From: Bacillota bacterium
Lineage (GTDB): Bacteria > Bacillota > Clostridia > Acetivibrionales > DSM-1351
Assembly: GCA_023412275.1 (NCBI GenBank)
Contig: JAEYNY010000115.1
Span: 1 to 64,000, forward strand
Direction of reading: 5' to 3'
DNA: 64,000 nucleotides
The notes below the pieces were generated by a model. It saw only the letters and a list, made by a program, of their open reading frames with translations. It ran no database searches and had not been told where the DNA came from. A program made the translations under genes and the position numbers. Each line of letters opens with the position of its first letter. The first letter of the stretch is position 1. Shown here piece by piece: positions 8,414-16,900 of this stretch.

Positions 8414-10093
8414 CTACTTTCCCAACGTTAGTTGCTCGGCTATGGGGCCTAAGGCCAATGCCGGGAAAAATGTCAGTGCTCCTACAATTAGCACTACAGC
8501 CACAAGTATAAAGGCAAAAATAGCTTTATCTGTTCTGAAAGTACCGATTCCAGCAGGTATAAGCCTTTTGGAGGCCAGAGAACCTGAAACTGCAAGTAAA
8601 ATAATAATTGATAGATAACGACCTGCAAACATGACAATGGCTGTTAGAATATTCCAAAAGGGCGTATTATCCACCAGACCTTCAAATCCTGAACCATTGT
8701 TAGCCGCCGATGACGTAAACTCATAAAGAACCTGAGATAATCCATGAAATCCGGGGTTGGTTATAGCCGACAGTCCCTGATGTGAAATAAGAGATATTGC
8801 AGTAGGCATAAGGATTATAAAAGGATGAATAAGAATGGCAATAGCGATTAATTTCATCTCCTTACCTTCTATTTTCTTTCCCAGAAATTCAGGGGTTCTT
8901 CCCACCATTAGTCCGGAAAGGAAAACAGCTAATATTGCATACATAATAATATTCATAAAGCCAACGCCTTCACCGCCGAACACAGTATTAAGCATCATTT
9001 GGAACAGTGGTACCAGCCCCCCAAGGGGTGTAAGTGAGTCGTGCATGTTGTTAACCGAACCTGTGGTAAATGCTGTAGTTACTGTAGTAAAAAGTGAGGA
9101 TTGGGCTATTCCAAACCGTACCTCTTTTCCTTCCATATTACCCATGGACTGGGAAAGACCTGCATTGGCAAGCATAGGGTTACCCCCTGCTTCGGAAAAA
9201 TAGCATACCGGTAAAGATATCAGAAATAAAATAGACATTGCAGCAAATAATACCCACGCCTGCTTTTTGTTTTTAAGCATTATACCAAAGGCATAAACAA
9301 GTGATGCAGGAATTAACATCATTGATATAATTTCAATCAAATTGGAAAGAGGAGTTGGGTTTTCAAAAGGATGTGCGGAGTTTGCCCCGAAGAATCCGCC
9401 CCCGTTTGTACCTATATGCTTAATGGATTCCATACTGGCAACCGGGCCGAGAGGAATATCCTGATAACTTCCCTGCAAGGTAGTTATGGTTTTAGTTCCA
9501 TCTAATGTCTGTGGCACGCCCTGCCACACAAGAATCAATGTTACTATAATTGAAAGTGGCAAAAGAACTCTTGTGATGACACGTACCATATCTATGAAAA
9601 AATTACCCACAGTTTCCGACTTGCCTGTAATACCACGAATAAAAGCGGCTGCAACTGAAAACCCGGACGCAGCTGATGTGAACATTAAAAATGTGACCGC
9701 TGCCATTTGAGTAAAGTAAGTCATTCCCCATTCTCCGCTGTAATGCTGGAGGTTGGTATTTGTAATAAAGCTAATGGCTGTATTAAAAGCAAGCAGTGGA
9801 TTCAAGCTCTTATTCCCGTCAGGATTGAGTACAAGAACTCCCTGAAGCCTGAAAAGTATATACACAAGTAATACCATTATGAGATTAGTAGCAACAAGGG
9901 AAACAGCGTACTGTTTCCAGCTCATTTCAGATTTTTTAATACCCGTAAGCTTGTATATAACCCCGTCAATCCTGTCAAAACACGGGTCTATAAAGGATTT
10001 CTCACCTGATATAACCTTTGACAGGTACTTTCCCATTGGTATAACCAGAATCATAAATATACTTAGTGTTATTAATATTTGAATAATTTCCAA
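8414..10093 (-). CDS. kdpA: Potassium-transporting ATPase KdpA, K+-binding subunit
   Basis: 559 residues with about ten membrane spans and the repeated pore-type loops of the SKT superfamily, including NTNLQHYSGEWG, GTNGGGFFGANSAHPFENP and FTSSAANNGSGFEG. The start codon is TTG 10093 with GGGGG eight bases upstream; the residues that follow (EIIQILITL) fit KdpA N-termini. KdpA forms the selective K+ path. Expression is probably driven from the divergent region 10094-10358, where the minus strand has TATAAT at 10151-10156 but only a weak -35 box. Confidence 0.96.
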   Translation of the reverse strand: MEIIQILITLSIFMILVIPMGKYLSKVISGEKSFIDPCFDRIDGVIYKLTGIKKSEMSWKQYAVSLVATNLIMVLLVYILFRLQGVLVLNPDGNKSLNPLLAFNTAISFITNTNLQHYSGEWGMTYFTQMAAVTFLMFTSAASGFSVAAAFIRGITGKSETVGNFFIDMVRVITRVLLPLSIIVTLILVWQGVPQTLDGTKTITTLQGSYQDIPLGPVASMESIKHIGTNGGGFFGANSAHPFENPTPLSNLIEIISMMLIPASLVYAFGIMLKNKKQAWVLFAAMSILFLISLPVCYFSEAGGNPMLANAGLSQSMGNMEGKEVRFGIAQSSLFTTVTTAFTTGSVNNMHDSLTPLGGLVPLFQMMLNTVFGGEGVGFMNIIMYAILAVFLSGLMVGRTPEFLGKKIEGKEMKLIAIAILIHPFIILMPTAISLISHQGLSAITNPGFHGLSQVLYEFTSSAANNGSGFEGLVDNTPFWNILTAIVMFAGRYLSIIILLAVSGSLASKRLIPAGIGTFRTDKAIFAFILVAVVLIVGALTFFPALALGPIAEQLTLGK

Positions 10094-10297
10094 AGAATTA
10101 ACCCCCTAAAATTAAATTTCTTACCATTTCCATTTTCTGATGTCTGTTAGATTATAATTCTAAAAGGCTGTATTACTAAAGCTTGAGAATATTCAATTCA
10201 GTCTTTTGCTCACACCTTTAGGGGGAATGAAATTAATTTAGCACACTTACTCACAGCATTATCTCGTATTTTTAATATAAAACGATAGTATGGTTTG

Positions 10298-10326
10298 TTG
10301 ATAAAAAACAGTTCAGACAATATACT
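10298..10326 (+). promoter_or_regulatory. SigA-type promoter of the histidine kinase/regulator operon
   Basis: TTGATA at 10298-10303, a 17-base spacer and TATACT at 10321-10326 lie 33 nt before the kinase ATG. The divergent kdpA promoter is within 150 nt, so one intergenic region controls both. Confidence 0.7.
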
Positions 10327-10358
10327 AAATACAAGAAATTTAAATCAGGGGATAAATA

Positions 10359-12227
10359 ATGATTAAGACACTTAAAGGGAAGGTTTCGCTATTGTATTTA
10401 AGTCTCGTTATACTTATTGCTGTAGTCGGGATAACTGCTTCAGTGAACTTGTTTAGGTTAAGCAGAGCCATTGATGGCCTGATGATATCCAACTATAAGA
10501 GCATAAATGCTGCCAATATGATGATGGAAGCTATAGAACGGCAGGACAGTGCAGCGTTACTATATATAAATGTTGATACCCGAAAGGGTAAAGAGCTTTT
10601 TACAAACAATAGCGAAGTATTTTTTAAATGGTACAATGTAGATTCCAATAATATTACTGAAAAAGGGGAAAAAGACATAGTAAATGCCATTCAGGCGTCC
10701 TATACAAGATATATGACGCTATTCCTTGATTTGGAGGAAATACGCAGTAAGCAGGGTATATCAAAAGCAAATGAATTTTTTACTACACAAATGAGCACAG
10801 AGTTTACCAATACTAAAAATAAGCTTAGACTACTGAGCGTTCTAAATGAAAAGTCAATGTTTAAAAGCAAGGCTGAAGCTACAAAAAATGCTGAAGATTC
10901 AATGTATCTTGTCCTTGGAATATCTATCGTGGCTTTTATAGGAGGATTTGTAGTATCAAGGTATTTTACAGATAGATTTTTAAAGCCCATCACCCTTTTG
11001 ACTCAGACAATGAAAATGGTAAAAGCCGGAGACCTGAATCAGGAGGCAAATATAAACACAAAGGATGAAATCGGTGAGCTTTCCTTAGAGTTTAACAATA
11101 TGACCAAGCGTCTTCAGCAATATGAGCAAAGTACATTGGGTAATCTTCTTGCAGAAAAAAATAAATCCGTTGCGATTGTTAAAAGTACTTCGGATCCGCT
11201 GGTAGTTCTTGATACTGATTACAGGATAATACTGCTAAATGATGCCTTTGAAAGCATATTTGGTGTCAGTGAGAAAGCACTGACAAACAAGCATTTTCTT
11301 GAAGGGATAAGAAACGGAGAAATCTTTGATTTTATCTCAAATGCATTCAAGTCTGGGGATGAGACACAGCAAAAAATATTTTCAGTCAGGGCGAATCAGG
11401 AGGATTACTATTTTAATATCATTGTAACAACCGTTAAAGATAATAATGCCAATCTTTCCGGCATGATAGCGGTTTTTCAGAATGTTACACAATTGAAGGA
11501 GCTAGAGAAAATAAGAACGGATTTCATTGCTACCATATCCCATGAGTTTAAAACACCACTAACGTCTATTATGATGGGGACGGATGTATTGATAGATGAG
11601 GGAATGGGTCAGCTGAATGATGACCAGAAACAGTTTATACATGCCATACGCGAAGATGGTGACAGGCTTACGAAACTTGTAAACGACTTGCTGGAGTTAA
11701 CACGAATTGAGTCCGGAAGAGCCATTTTTAAGTTTAAGGAATATGCCATTGACGATATTATTGAATGTGCAGTAAAACCTTTTTATCAACTTTCAGAACA
11801 ACAGGATAAATCACTTTATTTCAAATGTGAAGAAGATATGCCTCCTGTCATAGTAGATTTTGAGAAGATCACCTGGGTTTTGAATAATCTGATTTCGAAC
11901 GCATTAAAATATACCAATGCTGGCGATGAAATAAGCGTAACTGCTGCTGTTAATAAGGAAAATATGATGTGTGTTACCGTAAAAGACACAGGCTTGGGTA
12001 TTCCTAAAGAGTATATTGATAAAATTTTTGAAAAGTTTGTACAGGTAAAGGATGCTGATTTTGAAGTCAGAGGAACAGGTCTGGGGTTGGCAGTCGTAAG
12101 AGAAATTATTGAAGCACATGAGGGACGGATATGGTGCGAAAGTCGGCTAGACCTCGGCAGCAGTTTCAGCTTCACACTGAAAGTTTCAGAAAGGGAAATA
12201 AACGATGCAAAAAGTTTTGGTAGTTGA
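10359..12227 (+). CDS. Membrane sensor histidine kinase (HAMP-PAS-HisKA-HATPase)
   Basis: 622 residues. Domains in order: membrane span about 9-31; an extracytoplasmic helical sensor 32-180; membrane span about 180-203; HAMP about 204-256; PAS about 270-375; HisKA with phosphoacceptor His395 in FIATISHEFKTPLTS; ATPase domain with N-box NNLISNALKYT and G-box GTGLGLAVV. All catalytic motifs are present. The start at 10359 has AGGGGAT upstream. It is divergent from kdpABC and overlaps the response regulator by 23 nt. Since the KdpD-like protein at 2177 lacks a kinase half, this enzyme might serve the Kdp locus, but its sensor region is not KdpD-like and that role is inference. Confidence 0.93.
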   Translation: MIKTLKGKVSLLYLSLVILIAVVGITASVNLFRLSRAIDGLMISNYKSINAANMMMEAIERQDSAALLYINVDTRKGKELFTNNSEVFFKWYNVDSNNITEKGEKDIVNAIQASYTRYMTLFLDLEEIRSKQGISKANEFFTTQMSTEFTNTKNKLRLLSVLNEKSMFKSKAEATKNAEDSMYLVLGISIVAFIGGFVVSRYFTDRFLKPITLLTQTMKMVKAGDLNQEANINTKDEIGELSLEFNNMTKRLQQYEQSTLGNLLAEKNKSVAIVKSTSDPLVVLDTDYRIILLNDAFESIFGVSEKALTNKHFLEGIRNGEIFDFISNAFKSGDETQQKIFSVRANQEDYYFNIIVTTVKDNNANLSGMIAVFQNVTQLKELEKIRTDFIATISHEFKTPLTSIMMGTDVLIDEGMGQLNDDQKQFIHAIREDGDRLTKLVNDLLELTRIESGRAIFKFKEYAIDDIIECAVKPFYQLSEQQDKSLYFKCEEDMPPVIVDFEKITWVLNNLISNALKYTNAGDEISVTAAVNKENMMCVTVKDTGLGIPKEYIDKIFEKFVQVKDADFEVRGTGLGLAVVREIIEAHEGRIWCESRLDLGSSFSFTLKVSEREINDAKSFGS

Positions 12228-12792
12228 TGACACAAAAAATATCAGAATGATATTAACAAAATGTCTTGAACTGGAAGGATACGAGGTGTTGACGGCAAGT
12301 GACGGAAAGCAGGCTTTGGAGCTTTTTATGACACATAGCTTTGATCTGGCCTTTCTTGATATAAAGCTTCCCGAGGTACGTGGGACAGAAGTTTTAAAGA
12401 GGATAAGAGAACACGGTATCAAAACGCCTGTAATAATTATTACAGCATATGCAACAGTCAAGAATGCGGTGGATTGCACTAATATGGGTGCTGTTGCGTA
12501 TGTCCAGAAACCATTTTCTGCCGACAAAATAAGAACTGTGATAAAAGAGTTTGAAAAATCTCATTTTAATAATAAAAATGAAGAGAATTCAGAAAGTTTT
12601 ATTTTAAGAGCAAAGGCTTTTCTTGATGCTAATGAATATGAAAAATCACTGGAATTGGCCCAAAAGGCTCTTGCAAAGGATATTGAAAATCCGGATATAT
12701 ATTTACTCATAAGCAGGGCTTACAGAGGACTTGAAAATGAAAAAAGTGCTGAAAGGTTTTATCAGTTTTATAAGACATTAATTTCCGAGTAA
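12205..12792 (+). CDS. Response regulator: receiver domain plus TPR-like tail
   Basis: 195 residues. The receiver domain (1 to about 118) has the acidic pair D8-D9, phosphoacceptor D52 in FLDIKLPE, and the conserved Lys in VQKPF near 102. The remaining 60-70 residues form two TPR-like helical repeats (AKAFLDANEYEKSLELAQKA and ISRAYRGLENEKSAERF) rather than a DNA-binding domain. Phosphorylation by the overlapping upstream kinase is very likely, but output should be through protein contact rather than direct DNA binding. It is therefore not a KdpE homologue, which would carry a winged helix. Confidence 0.9.
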   Translation: MQKVLVVDDTKNIRMILTKCLELEGYEVLTASDGKQALELFMTHSFDLAFLDIKLPEVRGTEVLKRIREHGIKTPVIIITAYATVKNAVDCTNMGAVAYVQKPFSADKIRTVIKEFEKSHFNNKNEENSESFILRAKAFLDANEYEKSLELAQKALAKDIENPDIYLLISRAYRGLENEKSAERFYQFYKTLISE

Positions 12793-12896
12793 TGAGTTAT
12801 ACAGCTCACAAATATATTGATTTGGAGTACCGTTCATTATACATTTTTTAAAGTATCCCGGGATGAATCTAGTGCTTTAATAAAATACAGTTATAC

Positions 12897-12949
12897 CAAC
12901 GGTTTTAGGGATTTTATGTGAATATGTCCTTGGAACCGTTGTCTTTTTT
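12897..12949 (+). terminator. Terminator after the response regulator
   Basis: CAACGGTT (12897-12904) pairs with AACCGTTG (12934-12941), followed by TCTTTTTTG. It closes the kinase/regulator operon and isolates the biosynthetic operon downstream. The 360-nt gap 12793-13153 otherwise holds only the promoter at 12991. Confidence 0.8.
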
Positions 12950-12990
12950 GTGCAATTAATTTTTAGATCTCGGCTCAACTCCGTAAAGTA

Positions 12991-13019
12991 TTGACAAATA
13001 TTGTATAAAGAATTAATAT
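12991..13019 (+). promoter_or_regulatory. Probable promoter of the biosynthetic operon
   Basis: TTGACA at 12991-12996 with a 17-base spacer and TAATAT at 13014-13019. The thioesterase gene starts about 128 nt after the predicted transcription start. No other good promoter is apparent before the operon, and short gene spacing suggests this one could serve genes through 37581. Confidence 0.55.
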
Positions 13020-13153
13020 TATATAAATATAGCAATTGGAATTAAAATCACAAAAATAAAATCATTGTAAGAAAAGTCATTATTATACATGAAGATACCC
13101 CTCGAAATAGATGCATTCTATGAGTGAAATCCATTAATTAGGTGGCTGATATT

Positions 13154-13867
13154 GTGAAAAAAGTAAGATTATATGCATTTCCCTTTGCGGGGGGAACTGC
13201 TACAGCATATAATAGCTGGAAAAAGTATATCAATGAGTCTATTGAATTTTGTCAGGTAGAATTGGCAGGAAGAGGCAGAAGGATTGGTACACCTTTTTAT
13301 AAAAGCATTAAAGAGGCATCTGATGATGTGTTTGATATTATTAAATCTGACATTGAAACATCGGAGTATGCTTTTTTTGGGCATAGTATGGGATGCTTGA
13401 TTGCATATGAATTATGTTTAAAGATTGAAAGTTTAGGACTAAAAAGACCGAAACATGTTTTCTTATCAGGAAAGAAACCTCCGAATATATCTAAACAAAG
13501 TGATGAACATTTACATATGCTTCCAGAATGTGAATTTTTAGAAGAAGTAAAAAAATTCGGAGGATTACCGAAGGAGATTTTAGAATTCAAGCCATTACTT
13601 GATTTGTTCCTTCCGGTTATAAGGGCAGATTTGAAAATTGTTGAAACATATAATTGTTTTGATTTTAATGAGAAAATGCATAGCGATATTACGTTATTTC
13701 GAGGGGATAAAGATGATATTACTGAAGAGGATATGCTTAGATGGAGTGAAAGCACATTTGGAAAAAGTAGATTAATTAATTTTTCTGGGGGACATTTTTT
13801 TATTTATGAGCATGAAAACAATGTTGCTAATATTATAAATCAAACACTGCTAAATTACTATGAATGA
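13154..13867 (+). CDS. Type II (proofreading) thioesterase of the NRPS cluster
   Basis: 237 residues, an alpha/beta hydrolase of the GrsT/SrfAD kind. Nucleophile Ser78 sits in GHSMG; the C-terminal GGHFF carries the catalytic His and RGDKDD the likely acid region. Such stand-alone enzymes strip wrong acyl groups from carrier domains. GTG 13154 is chosen over GTG 13142 because AGGTGG at 13140-13145 fits the former. It is the first gene of the operon, 98 nt before the first NRPS. No synthetase in the window has a built-in thioesterase, so this is the only one here and might also assist release. Confidence 0.92.
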   Translation: MKKVRLYAFPFAGGTATAYNSWKKYINESIEFCQVELAGRGRRIGTPFYKSIKEASDDVFDIIKSDIETSEYAFFGHSMGCLIAYELCLKIESLGLKRPKHVFLSGKKPPNISKQSDEHLHMLPECEFLEEVKKFGGLPKEILEFKPLLDLFLPVIRADLKIVETYNCFDFNEKMHSDITLFRGDKDDITEEDMLRWSESTFGKSRLINFSGGHFFIYEHENNVANIINQTLLNYYE

Positions 13868-13965
13868 AATGGAAAGGCAAAATTCATGGAAGTATAATTG
13901 GCAGTGTTTTTTAATGATAAAAAAACATATGACATATAAACATAATCTTAGGAGGGGTGCTTGAG

Positions 13966-16900
13966 GTGGAGATAATTTCTATAAATAATGAAAGTAATAG
14001 TTATTGGAAGAGTAAGATTGAAAGAATTTTTGACAAAAGTTATTTTCCAATTGATAAAAGTATTATGGATTTCAATAAAACGATTGAGTTAAGTAGTAGT
14101 AGAAAAACTGAGCATTTTAGAATTAACATAGACAATTCAAGCCAAATATTAGAGATTACAGACAATTCTGACCAAGATTTGTTTGTGTTCTTAGCTGCAT
14201 CTTTAATGGTTCTTATAAACAAATATGCTCAAATTGATCAAGTTTCAATTGGTTCATTTGGATTTGACAATGTCGATGACGGGCCTAATTATCTGGTGAT
14301 AATAGAAAACATGGTTAGTTATGAAATGAGTTTTAATGAGCTAATAAAAGCTGTTAAAGAAGAAGTATTAGAAATACGAACTAAAATTGGGTTCGATGTT
14401 TCTGAATTTATTGATTCAGGAAGTGCTTATGCTTTTGAGGTCTTTATGTCACTTAGTAATATTCAGAAAAAGGCAATCCTTAAAAATCTAAGGGCTAAGA
14501 TTGAGTTTAATTTTGAAAGAAAAGACTCGCAAATTATTCTGGATATTGAGTATTGTGATTTATTCAAACAAAATACAATCGAAAGGATTGCGGGGCATTA
14601 CTCAAATTTAGTTAAAAATATATTGCAAAATACTGGCAGTAAGATAAGCGATTTAGACATTTTAGACGAAAAAGAAAAAGCATTGATTTTGTCTGATTTT
14701 TGCAGCCTTAAGCTTGATTATCCTGAGAAAAAAACTATTGCTAAGCTCTTTGAAGAACAAGTTGAAAGAACCCCTCACAATATCGCAGTTGAATTCAAGG
14801 AAGAAAAAATTACATATAAAGAACTCAATGAAAGGGCAAACAAGCTTTCAAATTTTCTAATACTAAACGGGGTTACTCCCGAAACTGTGGTTGGAGTGAT
14901 GCTTGAAAGATCAGTAGAAATGGTTGTCAGCCTGATTGCCATTTTAAAGGCTGGAGGAGCATATTTGCCAATTGACTCTTCTTATCCGGAAGATAGAATT
15001 ATGTATATGTTGGATAACTCAGGTGCAAAATATCTGATTACATCTAAAAGTGCTAAAGAAGGTATTAACTTTACTAATCTAAGAAATTTTGAATCAAACA
15101 AAGATTATAGAATTATACAAACAAACCCAAGAAAATTCATAAAGAACTTTGATGCTTTGCCAGTTCCGGATAGATCACTAATTGACTTGAGAAATTATAA
15201 GAACAAAATCGGAATGGCAAGTGTAACGAACTGCATATCAATTCAATCCACAAGAGGATGTCCGTATAAGTGTCTGTACTGCCACAAGATCTGGGCTAAA
15301 TCCCACGTTTGCCGCAGTGCTGAAAATTTATACAATGAGGTAGAGTATTATTATAAAAACGGAGTAACCAACTTTGCTTTTATTGATGATATTTTTAATT
15401 TAAATAAGCAAAATAGCAGTGAATTCTTAAAGATGATTATAAAAAACAAATTGAAAGTCCAACTCTTTTTCCCTAATGGCCTTCGAGGAGACCTCTTACC
15501 TGATGATTATATTGATTTGATGGTGGAAGCAGGTACCAGATTATTAAACCTTTCTTTGGAAACAGCATCCCCAAGACTCCAAAAGCTTTTGAAGAAAGAT
15601 TTGGATTTGGATCAATTCGGTAGATCTGTTAATTATATCGCAACCAAGCATCCAAATGTTATCTTGGAACTTGCAACCATGCATGGCTTCCCTACGGAAA
15701 CCGAAAAAGAAGCAATGATGACTTTAGATTTTATTAAGAGTGTTAAATGGCTACATTTTGCGTATATACATATATTGAAGATATTCCCCAATACAGAAAT
15801 GGAATCGTTTGCTTTAGAAAATGGCATTTTAAAGCAAGATATAATGAACTCAAGAAACCGAGCTTTTCATGACCTTCCGGATACATTACCATTTTCAAAA
15901 TCCTTCACTAGGCAGTACCAAGCTATGTTCATGAATGAATATGTTTTGTCGAAAGACCGGTTGAGACAGGTACTTCCTGTACAAATGAAAATAATGACTG
16001 AAGAAGCTTTGGTCCAGAAATATAATGGGTATTTACCGACAGACATCAAATGTCTTGAGGATATATTAAACTTTACACGGTTGGACGATTTAAAAATACC
16101 TTCTGAGTTTAGAGAAACTAAAAAAGACTCGGTTGAAATATTTAATAGGGAGCCTGCCAAGCAAACAGTAAGAAAGGATGCCAAAAGGATTTTGTTCTTG
16201 GACTTATCGCAGCATTATAGCTCTTATAAAATGCTTTATAAAGTTGCTGAGCAGCCTTTAGGGATGATTTGCCTGGGCACATACCTGAAAAAGGAATTTG
16301 GAGACAAACTGGAAATAAAAATTTGCAAGTCTGGTAATGACTTTGATAGTTATGCAGAGTTAAAGGCTATAGTAAATGAATTTAAACCTGATTTAATAGG
16401 TATAAGAACACTGACATTTTTTAAAGAATTTTTTCATGAGACTGCATCCTTATTAAGATTGTGGGGAGTAAAGGTTCCGATAATTGCGGGAGGTCCATAT
16501 GCTTCTAGTGATTATGATTACATTCTAAAGGATAAAAATATAAATATTGCTGCTATTGGTGAAGGTGAAATAACAATTTCTGAACTTGTTGGAAAAATGC
16601 TTAAAAATGGATTTAAGCTTCCTTCAATTGATGAACTGAAGGAGATTGATGGAATAGTATTTACTGAAGATTTTAAAGACACTTCATGCGATGTGCTGGT
16701 TTTGGAAGATATTACAGAAGAATTAGATTCCCAAAGTTCGTCGAACCCTTACGTAGAAGTTGAAGGTAATAATTTGGCATATGTGATGTATACCTCAGGT
16801 TCTACAGGAAGGCCAAAAGGGGTAATGATAGAACATAGTCAGGTTAATAATTGCATATCTTGGATGCAGAATGAATTCAAGCTGGATGAAAAAGATGTTG

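Noticed and set aside
10094..10358. KdpF peptide before kdpA
   Set aside because: The only short minus-strand frame just upstream encodes about 11 residues and is not a membrane span.
13957..13965. GTG 13957 as start of the first NRPS
   Set aside because: It overlaps the AGGAGGGG ribosome site. GTG 13966 has proper spacing.
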